Assembly: GCA_037179385.1 (NCBI GenBank)
Contig: CM074195.1
Coordinates: forward strand, 6,494,938 to 6,558,937
Length of the DNA: 64,000 nt
Source of the DNA: Holothuria scabra
Taxonomy: Eukaryota > Echinodermata > Holothuroidea > Aspidochirotida > Holothuriidae
Direction: 5' to 3'
Part shown: one piece after another, positions 43,601 to 53,965 of the stretch
Layout of the letters: each line of letters starts with the position of its first letter
How positions within the stretch are numbered: the first letter of the stretch is position 1
The notes under the pieces: generated by a model
The model's input: only the letters and a program-made list of their open reading frames with translations
Databases searched by the model: none
What the model was told of the DNA's origin: nothing
Position numbers and translations under genes: made by a program

Positions 43601-46600
43601 ACATAGAAAAGTACAGCATGACCTAATTCAGGGTGTGAAGAGACGATGAGCCATGAGGGTAAATTTCATGAATCATGTCACGTTTTAGAAACGCCCGATC
43701 ATGTTTAAAGATAATTTCATATCAATGATCAAATCATGTACCACCTCTACAAATACTGGGATAGCATCATCTCCTTCAACTAGGAACAAAATCCAAGTAT
43801 CTATGACCAATTCTTTTCTCTAAGTCCCACCCAAGCAATTTGGATGATGAAAGCCTGTTGATTTGTTTTTCACCTTTTTTATTCCAGTTATCAGATTCCT
43901 ATTGAAAATATCTGGTCTACACAGATAGTTTGTATTGTACATATCATAAAACAAGGTACAGCTGGATCTTAAAATTCCAGTTCCAGTACATCCCTTTTAC
44001 TAGTTGGTTACAGCCCCAGATACCGAAGGTTCACTTTAACAAAGGTCTGTAAGACCAAAAACATATTGGGTTCACAAGACAGATGATTCACCAGACTGAA
44101 AATCAAAAGGGGTGTAGGAGACCCAAGGTTCACGAGACCGTAAAGAAGAAAGGGTCCTGCAGACCAAAATTTGGAAAGGTCTGCGAGACGCACATTAAAA
44201 ACCTTCTGACCTCTATACATTTCCTGACTCCTGGGCCTACTCATTTTCAGTCCGGCAGACCTTTTCTCATTTTCGGTGTTGTGAACCTCTTCACACTTTC
44301 AGTCTCACAAACCCTTTCACACTGTTGATCTTGTGAACTTTTTCTTATTTTCAGTGTTCCGAACCCTTTCTCATCTTAGTTTTTGGTCTCGCAGACCCTT
44401 GGTCATTTGGGATGCCCCCAGTACAAATGAATAAGTTAGATATATGATTCAAAAACTCATCAACAGGAATGTGCTGCACAACTACAGACAGATAAAAAGG
44501 CAAAGTTTAAATACAGTTTCAAATAAGGTTCAAGTTTAAGTTCCATTCAAAGACAGCAGCTGCAGTCATTAGGGTAAACTGGGGTAAAAATGCCTCCTTG
44601 ACTTTTTTCCACCTCTAGTGGAAACTGGAATTGAGCAGTTTTCAAAGGTAGTATATTTTTCAAGAGTACAATGTAAATACTCTCCAGCAATATTAAGTTA
44701 GATCAATAAATATTTTTAATGGTGTATTGTTGCCAATGAAAAAAAATTGCAAAATAAAATTTTGAAAAACAAGGTTGGAGGTTTGTGGCATTGTACTCAA
44801 AATTGTTATTTTTAAGAGGGGACATTATTTCCTTATAATTCTACAATTGATATCTACAGTATTTGGAAGAGGAGCCTTAATTGATGTTCATACTTAAAAT
44901 AGTTATGTAAATTAATATCCTGAGTAATAAATGTTTTAAGTTTATATATTTTTATGTTTTAATAGTGTACTGTGATCTTACTTACAGGCTAATGTTGCTC
45001 AATATCGACTCGTTGTCCGGGACATTAAAACACTGCAAATCCTTCAGCTCTACACATGTCTTGATACAATACAGCATATAGAGGTAAGGTCTTGTTCAGT
45101 TCCATTTAGAAAGCATCACAAAAAATTTAGTATTGTTACCCTCTCTTTTTAAACCTTGCTCTTGACAGCAGTCTGATGCATTAGATCAACACATATTTTC
45201 TGAGTGGAACTTCAGCAAAATTTATTGGGACTTAAAAAAGTGTACCTCAAGTCAAAAAATTCAAAAATATATATTTAAGAAAATGAAAAACAAATTCTAA
45301 CAGTCCAACACCCATCTTCATATGACATTCCTGAGCTGAGATATAAAATGTTGAAGTTTATTCCCTCAAAACAAATTGGTGTATTGTGCAATAATTTGTG
45401 ACTTTCTTGTTGTACAACTCACATAAGATGCCTTGTTTTCCTTTAAAATTAAAAAATGTTTTTATGACCTTGAACACTTCCTGTTTGCTTGCATGGCATG
45501 TTGCACAAGGAGGGCTGAATTAATTACACCACCTCATAAGAATAAGAGTGCTATCACACCTTGGTACAAGGTGCAGTAACGTTCGGAAAAACAAAGAAAT
45601 ACAAAGATTGTAATTTGAGTAGTACAAGAATGACATCACAAATTATTGCGCAATGCACCATTTTAATTTGAGTGAATAAACTTCAACATTTAATATCTCA
45701 GCTCAGGAATGTCCTATGAAGATGGAAGTTGGACTGTTGGAATTTATTTTTCATGGTCTTTAATATATATTTTTTAATTTTTTGACTTTAGGTACACTTT
45801 AAGTCCCAATAAATTTTGCTGAGGGTTTAATTCTCACTTAAGTACTCAGGAATTCCTATTTTGTCAAAGTTACATGCTCTTTGGTCCTTTTAAGTCTTTT
45901 TGACATTTTTAATAAAAGAAGTGATACAACCCCTCTGAGAACTACCATGCTTATTAAAGGGACAATCAGAATTTGACAGTGATTTTCTTCTGTTCCACCA
46001 CTTTGTCTTTCTTTCTTTTTTTTTTTTTTTTACTGATATTTGCTAGGGTCAGCAGACATTGATGAGGCCTTTCAAGTGAGGATAAATGTTAATTCTTCTG
46101 AGTTAGTGACTGTTGAAAATGAATTTTGTAATATTTTTGGAGCAAAAAATTTCCACACAGATATACTGTGAGACTGAATAGCTTCATCCATACAGTGACC
46201 AACATCAGACCACAATGAATATTTGGAGTTTTAACTTAATGTATGATTGTGGTGCAGAATTGTGATATTAGGATGGCAATTCATTTCCTTCTCAGGTACA
46301 TGATAACCCAAGGAGAAGTGGTCATTTTTGCCATTTTGACCATTTTGCATGGTCTAAATAGCTTAAGGGAGTATGGACCATGATTTCTTTCAAGATAAAA
46401 ACTGAACAGGTAACATCAAAAGGGTTCAGTGACAGTAGCTATGTTACTCTAGTAACAATATACAGTACAGTATTAAGTGAAGAGTCTCTTTATGTAAGCC
46501 TCAGACAATACTTACAGGTGTACTGTATGCCAATTTCAAGGAAAGTGTGTTGAACTTTTCAATTTTGTCCTGTTTTATGAGAACATATGTTAAAGTCATA

Positions 46601-49600
46601 GATATTCATTTAAGAAAAATTATGTATCGTTAAAAATGTTTAAATATTCCTTTTGACTTTTTTAAAGTCTTTTGCATTTTTACTTGTGTTACATTTCAGT
46701 GGTCGTCAGATTCCAGGTTTATACTTTGTGGAATGTACAAGAGAGGCATGGTTCAGGTGAGTTTGGAGGATGGTGTAGTTTTCAAATTATTTTATACCTC
46801 AATTTAATGAATATGACCTTTAATACTGCAGGGCAGGTTCTAGTTAGAGGACTCTGGCAGCTGTGTGTGCTTTGTAAGTGTATTCAAGCCAACTGAGTCA
46901 CTGTCCGTCAGCAATTTGTAGCTGCAACTCTGGGCCCGTTTCAGTTTTTCTTGTAAAATTTGTCATGGTCTTGTATAGATGAGTATCTAGTCTTGAATCA
47001 AATGACCATTCAAAATGTAAGATGTTTTAAACTGCAACAGTATATATCTCCATGAATTTTTAGGCCTTTTCATTCTAAATTTTATTGACTTTCATGCTGG
47101 CAAATGGTCTAAAGATTTGGTCTCCATATCAGCTGGCAAGGTTTAGTGCTGGCTGTATTAAACTGGCCATGCTAAAACCCTGCTCCATGGACACTATTAT
47201 GTTTTGCTTCAAGGCATCTTCTCTGTACTTCCGAACATTTTCTGTTACTAAATAAGGGGGCAAGCAATGCCAATTGGTAGTTTTTGGACACTTTGAATAG
47301 TACCATAGAGTGGTCATTGATATGTGCTCAACATCATTTCTGATTTGACCAGATACAGTACTTTGGTCAAGATTTTAAGTGTACCTTAAGTCTAGAATTT
47401 TAAAAATTTGTGAATATTCTAGAAGTTGCAAAATGACTACTAATCATTCAACCTCCATTTCCATGCAGTAGCATGTTCCATTGCTGAGATGTATTAGATG
47501 TTGAAATTTATTCACCTATATCAATAAAGTCCACAATAATTTGTGACTTCAGTTGTTGTTTAACTCACAGTATTTGCTTTGCTTTCGTTTCAAATTAAAA
47601 TAAATGTTTAAGTGATATGAAATTCTGCCTGTGCCCTTGCAAAGCTTGTTTTACAAATAGGGTCTGTTCTTATAGGAAAGCCACAGGTAAGGCAAATCAC
47701 AGGTATTAAAGGAAAACAAGCCTGTGAGCCACAACTGGTAAAAAAGCCATGGCTGGCCCTACTTAATAAACCAATTGGTTTATAGAAACTGAGCTGAAAT
47801 TTGCATTTAATAAACTGACTACAAATAATTTTTATGTTGAAATAAAAGCCATTTGTTTACACTTTTTGTTTCACTATAATTTTCTTGTAAAGGTTTGGTC
47901 TTTGGAACAGCCAGAATGGACCTGTAAGATTGATGAGGGATCAGCTGGACTGAAAGGAGTACAGTGGAGTCCTGATGGGAGACACATCTTGACCACTGCA
48001 GACTTCCACTTGAGAATTACAGTTTGGTCCCTCGTAACCAAATCTGTTTCTTATATTAAATATCCAAAAGACTGTAAGCAAGGTATGTAGTATGAGGAAA
48101 AATGTTGCCTCAGCCAGAACATTCTTTTGAAATGACTTGTAAGAAAAAAAAACATTTCTTTTGATCAGGCAGCTTAAATGTGTACATCACATTTGTATCA
48201 GGAAATGTAAGTCCTACACAAATTAGAATGCTCATTATTTTATATTCAATAAAAGCAAAAAATGATATTTTGGAAAAAAAAAAATGATTTATTTACTGCA
48301 AGTTTGATTTCAAAGTTTTTTTTAATTTTTTGATGTTTGTTTGACATGAGCTTTCTTCAGGTTATGTTAAACTTTTTCTTGATCACTTTATTACTGCCGT
48401 TGTGCATGATGTTCCGCATAAGCAATGGAATAGGGAAAACAAGCCATGAGCCACAACTGGAAAAAAGGCTGTGGCCAGCTCAACTTGAACCAATAGGTTG
48501 GAAACTGGGCTGTAAAACTCCATCTAACTAACTAACTAACTTTATCACTTTATTATTTATTGGCTTAAGTGCTGTATCATTAACATGTATAGTACAATTG
48601 CTCAATTGTTCCTTTATGGTCAGGTGACCATGCCTTGTCCCTAGATAAACTCATGGTATGTGGATAATAACATTTATCTACGTTACTGTTGTTGATTTTT
48701 CTTGTGTTGTGAATGCAGATGTTTTCTTTCTCTTTTTTTCTTTTATACCAAACTATTGTTGTGTTTTCATAAAATTTATATACTCTGGACCTGTGTGTTA
48801 GAACCAAATAATGCACTCTTGAGGGTTAATGCTTTTTGCTGGGTGTACTCCTGCAACCCTCTTGTGCATCAGATGCATTAACCCCTGATTGTACATCATC
48901 CAATAAAATTGTCGGTCATAACCAAGTTTGAATTTTAAATTTAAAAATTGGAACCTGCTGCCATTGTGCTTGGTACTCAGCATACATGTATGTAAGCAAT
49001 CAAATAGGGAAAACAATTAAACCAGTGAGCAAGAACTTGAAAAAAAACCTGTGGGCAGCTAGTGGTTCTAGAAAATGCCCACAGTATTTCCCATCTGTCA
49101 TAAAAGGTGACTCAAGGGAAAGGCTTGTGTCGTATTTGAGCTGTCTTTGAAACCAAACTTGAACTTGAACCATGCTTTAAGCCCTTTTATCTAGTTGACA
49201 CTTTATAACACATTTGTGTTGGTGTGTCATTAAATCTCATCTATATAACTAACACAACTTGAAAAAAGTGGCTGGCCCTACTTTAATCAGGGAGGTGTTA
49301 GGAAGGAGACACAACAGCCCTATCTGTCACACAATAGGTACTTCAAACATAGTAATTCCCATTCAAGCATCAAACTTTGATTGACAGTTCTCTTTGTTCC
49401 TATTGTTAAGCCTTGTTGACCTGTCCCATGCTTAAGAGGATTTGCCTCTTTTCACACCCAAGTAATCCAGAAACAATTGTCTTTGTTAAAAGATGCTTTG
49501 ATCTGAGGTTTGTTATGGACAGGTTTCAAACTCTAATCAAAAGTTTCAGCTAAACAACTGTCAGTGAAAGTTAAAAAGGTTACTTTCTTTGTTTTGCAAC

Positions 49601-52600
49601 AAATTCAACGAGTCATCTGCTATAAGCATCGTTAAAGGCTAAACCATTTTACCCAATTTTTGCAACTTTCCATATAACTCCTTAACATACTCAAAATGTA
49701 TATTGCATTTAAAATTCTCCAAAGAAATAAATAGAAATTACATTCATTGGGAGCAATAACCACCAAAGTGTAAAATTCCATATGTTTTCATGACTGCTGG
49801 CAAAGAAAAATTAACGAGGTACATCGTAAGGGCGTGCCCTCTCACCGGAATTTCGACAACGTACAGTATTACTGATCATAGTTGGCCTAGGTATTGAGAT
49901 AAAATATTTGGGAAGAAAAGGAAGATTATTGTCTGCAACAAACATTGCCCCAAAGAGTAAATAGAATGTTGTGTCTCCTTCCTAACACCTCCCTGCTTTA
50001 ATGAACCAACTGTTTAGAAAGTGAGCCATATAACCTCATTTAACTAATTAATGAATGCACAATCTGTCATTGATTAAACTGTAAATAACAACATTAAAGT
50101 TGTGTCTCTTTGGGTGTGTTCAGTACTTAGCTCCTTTAGAGGCTGAGCAGAACTTCTTGAGGGTACTTTATTAAATTGGCTGTTTGGCTCTTCACCAGAA
50201 AGAATAAAAACTTGGGAAAAGTAATGAAAGGCATTGAAAACAGAGGTCATTGAAATTTTCTTTACAGGTATAGACTTCACCAAGGATGGCAAGTATATGG
50301 CATTAGCAGAGAGAAGAGACTGTAGGGATTTCATCAGTGTTTTTGCTTGTAATACTTGGCAGCTAGTAAAAGTAAGTACGAACAGTTAGTGTTCAGTAAG
50401 TTTCATTTCTTCCCCAGTTAAGTATTTTCAGAGCTGCCAACTGTTCTCAGTTATTAGAAATAGTTCCCCTTTTTTGCACCAAATTGTGCTATGTTCCGAT
50501 ATTTTCCACTCTTTTTCCCATTTTCAATAAAACTCAAACTATGATCATGTACAATGCTTTCGTTTGTTGCTTGAAGTAGGGGACTTTTTTGGACTTGAAA
50601 AAAGGATTTGGGTAGGCTGCTTTGAATGTGTGCATATTAAAGTGAACAATCAGCAGATTTCCTCAATGTTAAGGTGGGTTTTGAAATTTGACAGGCTCCA
50701 TGCAGGCATTGCAGATTTGGCATGGAATTAACCAATCTGCTCTTGACTGCTTGTGGACTCAGAAACCCAAAAGTACTCCAAATCCAGAGCTTTGCCCACT
50801 GGATCCCTCCTTAAGGTTTCTAACATGGGCCCTGGACCCCAGCCTCTGGAGTTATGTCCTAGCATGCAAATGGGTGGTGTTCCTCATTGTCTTTCTGGCA
50901 GGTTGGCAGCTATGCATTTCATCAGACATTCATGCAATAGGTGTAATGACCTGGGAGGTGGACAAGGGTACAAGTGTACCCAAGTAATGATTTTGGAGGA
51001 AAGTGGTACAATTTTACAGACAGAGCCAAAAGCTTTATTGCAAAAAAAAGGAAAAAAGAACTCAAAAAAGGACCACATAAATTCAACTAACAGGAGTGGG
51101 AAATACCATTAACATTGATCCATGGGTTTCAATTTTCAAAACTTTTGAAATGCTTTAAGCCAACCAATGGCGGTGCTTTGCCTAGCCCTTTTTTCAGGAT
51201 TACATATTTTGTGCAGAAAATCATCTCCCTCCTCCAAGCTGACAAGCAAGTGTGTCTAATATGTTGTTGAATTCAAATATCCTACCATTCCATTCTCCCA
51301 TCTTCTTTGATCATGTAGAGATATGTCAACAGTGGCTAGAATTGCAGGAAATGTTATTTTTCCCACCAGATTGGGTCTAAATACCCTAACCAGAGGCCCT
51401 ATCCCTACATTTCGCACTTTGCCGCCTCGCTTTCAACTTAAAAGGAACTTTTAATTCTTGCCATACTGTGATCTGCTGTCTCAAGAAATGGCTATGGCAT
51501 GCCTGTGTTTGAAACTTCAGGATCCCTGTACCCTTCAAAATAAGTTTCAATAGTATCATTACATTGTGTAAAACAATATTATCTTTGAGAAAGATTACAC
51601 AGCAATTCTCTTTGCAGCATTTTGCAACTGAGACTCAAGATCTGTGTGGTGTCGAGTGGTCTCCCGATGGAAGGGTTCTCTGTGTCTGGGATTCTCTGCT
51701 TGAGGTATTTTATCTGTTTTTTTTTCTGATTTTTTTTTTCATTTTCAAGGAATGTCTTGTGTCCATTTTAAAATTTATAAATTTAGGGAAAACTGCTAAA
51801 TTTCATCTGAAAATTTATGGATAAACATACCACTATATTTTCAAAATGCCAACATATTTGTCTGTTCAAGTAGTGTAAAATGAGGCATTCTTCAGTCCAA
51901 GGAGATTACTTTAGTATTCTGCCAAGCAAAAGTTACCCTAAGGCCCAGGCTACTCCCTGGCAGTGTTGCAGCCAGGAGGGTTGCAAGGAACAGTTTCTGT
52001 GCAATACAATACACTGACAAAGTTTTACTACCTCCAATCAGAATTCTCAAGCTGAAACCCTGATTAGAATATGTACATCATTTCAGAAAGAAAGAGATCA
52101 GATATTTGACATGTTTGGAAGGGTTTGGTCGTAAGTTAGTATACGAGGTCTCTATGAAGCTAATATTGACCCGTATATCAAATAAATGTAACCTAAACAA
52201 CAATAATATTTTTTATCTTTATTTTTTTTTTTTTATGAAATATGAATTTTTTTTAATGTTTTTTTTAATATTTGTAATTTTAATGTTTTTTGAGGTCAGA
52301 CATGCAGGCTATTTCTCTCTGCAGGTAAAAATCTGAAACCGAACCTTAATAAGAGTAATTACCCTGAAAGCTCACAGGACTAAGTGAGAAGCTGCTTGTC
52401 TGCAGTACACTTAAGAATTGCTTTAATCAATTTCATTACAGGTATATATTGAAATATATAGGAGTGATGACATAGGAAAATGTTTAAAAATTCATAATAA
52501 TTAATTTTGTTATGTTTCCAGACTTTTACATAGTTTCCACAAACATCTATAGTAAGATGAATTTTGATTACTAATTTATAACCTAGCTTTAAGAATAAAC

Positions 52601-53965
52601 CTATTGGTTGGGTTTTACCTTATATTTTTTAAATTGGGAGTTAATCTTTAATGGTCTGTGGACCCTAGGCTTCTTTGCTCTCCTAACTTGTGTGGGATAT
52701 AATTGCTTAATTATTCACTTTTTTGCTATTGAAGGGGTCCATCCCACTATAGTGAGCAATATATTGTATTATATCATGCATAGATAGTGTTTTGGTCTAA
52801 CGGTAAAACATCTGCCTCTCACAAAGAATGTCCGGGCTCAATTCCCAGGTTGAGTCATACCAAAGGCTCTAAAAATGGAACCTAGTGTTGTGCGTGATGT
52901 TCTGCATAGTCGCAGTAGAGAAAACAAGCCAGTGAGCCACAACTGGAAAAAAGGCAGTGGCGGCTCGACTTGATCTAATAGGTTGGAAACTGAGCCTTAA
53001 AACTCCATTTAATTAACTGTATAGATAGTATGTATGTGTTTCACAAGTTCTACGGTATTATTTAATAGAGGCCACCATATTTGCCTGGCTATAACCCAAG
53101 AGGGTGCACATATGTAAAACTATCTCCCCTTCAAGTTTACTCTATGTCTTAAATAAAATATTACACCATAGGTTTATAAGGGGCTATTCATGATTTTGTG
53201 GCAAACCACCTGTAGCTAAGGGGTTAATATAAATGTTTCTGGTATTATCTTTCTTTGTTAGAGAGTTTTCGTTTAAAATTTAGTCTGCTGATAATTATAG
53301 AACTTTGTAGTTGCTCCTTGGAAAACTCAAATTTGGTTCCTCTTTATTTTGTTTCTTTTTTGCAGTATAATCTATTGCTATACTCTGTTGATGGGAGATG
53401 CATGGCCACTTTCAAAGCTTATGAATATGCATTAGGTATTAAATCTGTCTGCTGGTCACCATCCAGTCAATTTCTAGCTATTGGGAGTTATGATGAAAAG
53501 GTAAGATAAAATCCAATGTAGTGGTTTAAACTTTAAAGGGAGAAGGATGGGAGGTACTGTCAGGACTCCAATCCTCAACCCAAAACTTTCTAAAGGTTTT
53601 CATTCCCTCTTCCCTTGTCCTCAAACCAAGTCACCCTTCTGTGCTGTTCCCAGTCAAAAACTGGGAGTTCCCATCCAAGCTAGTCCTGTAGTTAATTTTA
53701 GGCTTTGCAACTGCATTCATAGGCATGTGAAGGCAAGTGGGTGGCTCATCCGATAAGGCTGACATAAATTATCTCATGAAAAAAAATTTAATCACATCCC
53801 TGTAAGCATGTAAGATTTGTAAGAACTGGTCTTCAATTATTGGCTGAGAATTTTAAATATTCTGTGATTTATATTTTGTAATAACAGGTGAGGATATTAA
53901 ATCACATCACTTGGAAGATGGTTGTCGAACACAGTCACCCACCGTTGTTGGAAAACACTTCAGTG
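37584..53965 (+). CDS. WRAP73: WRAP73 (WDR8), WD-repeat protein; 5' eight exons, 3' part not found
   Basis: WRAP73 works at centrosomes and spindle poles with SSX2IP and supports cilium formation. Eight exons with GT/AG borders join in frame: 37584-37652, 44988-45083, 46700-46756, 47893-48082, 50268-50371, 51618-51704, 53366-53500 and 53888-53965 (272 codons). The product starts [20 protein letters not shown] and continues with [128 protein letters not shown] and [12 protein letters not shown]. These follow the known vertebrate protein block by block. The ATG context is gccgggATGA. Family members are about 460 residues, so roughly 40% (later WD blades and C terminus) is missing. It should lie beyond 64000 or in an intron over 10 kb. 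No frameshift or stop is seen in these exons. Confidence 0.93.
37888..38172. mobile_element. MITE family C, copy 3, in WRAP73 intron 1
   Basis: It is inverted relative to copies 1 and 2: 'caccccaaacagt', 'cttacttaagcccctcccac', 'tcaaagagctgagccaattg' and 'gtagtttggggtgaga'. The right end 'ggccctttac' is mutated. Confidence 0.6.
38540..38715. repeat. Poly-C hAT-like MITE fragment, WRAP73 intron 1
   Basis: It has two C-runs (38565-38577 and 38678-38689) with 'catgatccaaacttgcaatg', 'cctaaaatagcagg' and 'gacttttccctaatatcat' between them, like the interior of the element at 5592-5797. A related end, 'cattcctggctacgcac', is at 41766-41786. Confidence 0.45.
39936..41090 (+). mobile_element. LINE (CR1/Rex-like), 5'-truncated, with reverse transcriptase
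   Basis: The reverse transcriptase part reads PVDVVY at about 39998-40015, then a damaged stretch to 40047, then [57 protein letters not shown], the catalytic FADDTK motif near 40275, [16 protein letters not shown] and KDLGVYVNT. One frame change near 40525 separates it from the thumb and C-terminal part ([60 protein letters not shown]) ending at a stop at 41011-41013. A short 3' UTR follows ('gggcctgtggcctcctatca'). The A/T-DD core is intact. The 5' part (endonuclease) is absent. It lies in the sense orientation in WRAP73 intron 1. Confidence 0.85.
41925..42745. repeat. Repeat pair with AGGGCTGTGT ends in WRAP73 intron 1
   Basis: 'cagggctgtgtgttggttac' followed by 'atggcc' and 'ctcattcctct' at 41927-41965 is matched in reverse by 'gaggaatgagcataggccat' and 'gaacacacagccctgttcg' at 42680-42735. 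The interior is partly 'ttctcaccaaacttcacaca' and 'gaggtcaaaggtcatgag' sequence. It may be a ~800-bp foldback or two related insertions. Confidence 0.4.
42737..42890 (+). pseudogene. LINE reverse transcriptase C-terminal fragment
   Basis: The frame reads [19 protein letters not shown] then a broken region and [14 protein letters not shown]. The VRPHLEYA-Q-WSP and PE-RNLPY--RL motifs mark the region after the catalytic core in CR1/L2-like elements. It comes from a different LINE than the one at 39.9-41.1 kb and is directly followed by MITE family C copy 4. Confidence 0.6.
42881..43179. mobile_element. MITE family C, copy 4 (best preserved), 299 bp
   Basis: Ends TTAAAGGCA and TGCCTTTAA are exact inverted repeats. 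The interior has 'tcatcccaaacagttccaat', 'tagcccctcccacatttatc', 'aatcaaagagctataccaat' and 'gtagtttagggtgac'. No clean target duplication was read; TTAA is palindromic and could itself be the target. Confidence 0.7.
43173..43345. repeat. 170-bp dispersed repeat, copy 2
   Basis: Nearly the same as 8697-8872, in the same orientation, starting ctttaagcgtaaaagaaaaa. The first bases overlap the end of MITE family C copy 4, so one may have inserted next to the other. Confidence 0.7.
44015..44412. repeat. Foldback array of GGTCTGCGAGACC-like units
   Basis: The left half contains 'aaggtctgtaagaccaaaaa', 'gggttcacaagac', 'ccagactgaaaatcaaaa', 'ggttcacgagaccg', 'gggtcctgcagacc' and 'aggtctgcgagacg'. 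The right half contains the same words in reverse: 'cattttcagtccggcagacc', 'ttttcggtgttgtgaacc', 'tttcagtctcacaaacc' and 'ttggtctcgcagaccctt'. The unit is ~25-35 bp. The two halves could pair into a long imperfect hairpin. Confidence 0.6.
44988..45083 (+). CDS. WRAP73: WRAP73 exon 2
   Basis: A 96-nt phase-0 exon after cttacag and before gtaagg. It encodes 32 residues from [12 protein letters not shown] to CLDTIQHIE. Intron 1 before it is 7.3 kb and carries MITEs and a LINE. Confidence 0.92.
45213..45821. mobile_element. Foldback element with ~200-bp arms, 609 bp
   Basis: The left arm begins cagcaaaatttattgggact followed by 'taaa' and 'gtgtacct'. The reversed right arm begins cagcaaaatttattgggact followed by 'taaagtgtacct'. 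Matching continues through 'aacagtccaac...ccatcttcat', 'gacattcctgagctgagata', 'tgttgaagtttattc' and 'aataatttgtga'. The ~200-bp loop has no coding sequence. No target duplication was visible. Confidence 0.75.
46700..46756 (+). CDS. WRAP73: WRAP73 exon 3
   Basis: A 57-nt phase-0 exon encoding [19 protein letters not shown], bounded by acatttcag and gtgagt. It completes the IEWS-D motif of the first WD blade. Confidence 0.92.
47370..47650. repeat. Single-arm relative of the foldback element
   Basis: 'aagtgtaccttaagtctaga', 'ttgctgagatgtattagatg', 'ttgaaatttattcacc', 'cacaataatttgtgacttca', 'gttgttgtttaactcac' and 'tttcaaattaaaataaatgt' follow the left half of 45213-45821 in order. The second arm is missing. 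Confidence 0.6.
47690..47812 (+). repeat. SINE fragment (same family as 52.8 kb), intron 3
   Basis: 'ggaaaacaagcctgtgagcc', 'acaactggtaaaaaagcc', 'atggctggccctacttaata', 'aaccaattgg' and 'aaactgagctg' follow the SINE body. It lacks the tRNA-like head. It preserves, uninterrupted, the site where a MITE sits in the copy at 49.0-50.0 kb. Confidence 0.65.
47893..48082 (+). CDS. WRAP73: WRAP73 exon 4
   Basis: A 190-nt exon from [20 protein letters not shown] through [20 protein letters not shown] to KDCKQ. It ends with a split Gly codon at gtatgt. It is the most conserved block of the gene. Confidence 0.95.
48400..48540 (+). repeat. SINE body and tail, intron 4
   Basis: It runs 'tgtgcatgatgttccgcata', 'gaaaacaagccatgagccac', 'aactggaaaaaaggctgtgg', 'acttgaaccaataggttgg' and 'ggctgtaaaactccat', and ends in the tetranucleotide run ctaactaactaac. 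That tail marks its 3' end. Confidence 0.7.
48968..50053 (+). repeat. SINE copy split by the 708-bp MITE
   Basis: The 5' part (48968-49287) has 'gtgcttggtactcagcatac', 'accagtgagc', 'gaacttgaaaaaa' and 'ggctggccctactttaat'. The 3' part (49996-50053) resumes 'ctttaatgaaccaactg', 'gaaagtgagccata' and 'cctcatttaactaatt'. A middle stretch with 'catctgtcataaaaggtgac' and 'tcaagggaaa' resembles 38300-38325 ('ctgtcgtaagaggcaactaa' then agggaaa) and may be a further SINE domain. Confidence 0.6.
49288..49995. mobile_element. MITE with perfect 28-bp inverted ends, 708 bp, inside a SINE
   Basis: The left 28 bp (49288-49315, starting CAGGGAGGTGTTAGGAAGG) are the exact reverse complement of the right 28 bp (49968-49995). 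The flanks are the 7-bp direct repeat ctttaat (49281-49287 and 49996-50002). The interior has no protein I recognise. A 7-bp duplication is uncommon; hAT, P and Merlin elements usually make 8 or more. Perfect ends suggest a recent insertion. Confidence 0.9.
50268..50371 (+). CDS. WRAP73: WRAP73 exon 5
   Basis: A 104-nt exon ([20 protein letters not shown], then [14 protein letters not shown]) after ctttacag and before gtaagt. Intron 4 before it holds the SINE copies and the 708-bp MITE. Confidence 0.93.
51618..51704 (+). CDS. WRAP73: WRAP73 exon 6
   Basis: An 87-nt phase-0 exon encoding [20 protein letters not shown] followed by LCVWDSLLE. The acceptor is tctttgcag and the donor gtattt. Confidence 0.92.
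52780..53017 (+). repeat. tRNA-derived SINE with head, body and tail
   Basis: The head has an RNA polymerase III A box, TGGTCTAACGG (52793-52803), and a B box, GGGCTCAATTCCC (52834-52846), about 30 bp apart. The region between reads 'ctgcctctcac', like the anticodon arm of tRNA-Glu(CTC). The acceptor stem does not pair, so it is not a working tRNA. The body has 'gttgtgcgtgatgttctgca', 'gagccacaactggaaaaaag' and 'aataggttggaaactgagc', with a weak tail 'ttaattaact'. Confidence 0.8.
53366..53500 (+). CDS. WRAP73: WRAP73 exon 7
   Basis: A 135-nt phase-0 exon: [20 protein letters not shown], then [20 protein letters not shown] and SYDEK. The acceptor follows a long T-rich tract (ttttttgcag) and the donor is gtaaga. 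Confidence 0.95.
53888..53965 (+). CDS. WRAP73: WRAP73 exon 8 (last exon identified here)
   Basis: A 78-nt phase-0 exon encoding [20 protein letters not shown] followed by LENTSV, with acceptor taataacag and donor gtaagt. The vertebrate protein continues with a VVYKE-type segment; no exon encoding it was found downstream in the window. Confidence 0.92.

Noticed and set aside
50688..51112. 99- and 119-codon overlapping frames as an extra WRAP73 exon or gene
   Set aside because: They lie in the intron between exons 5 and 6. Exons 5 and 6 join in frame without them, and the residues match no WD repeat.
52780..52860. A functional tRNA-Glu gene
   Set aside because: A and B boxes are present, but the acceptor stem does not pair and the sequence continues into a SINE body shared by other copies.
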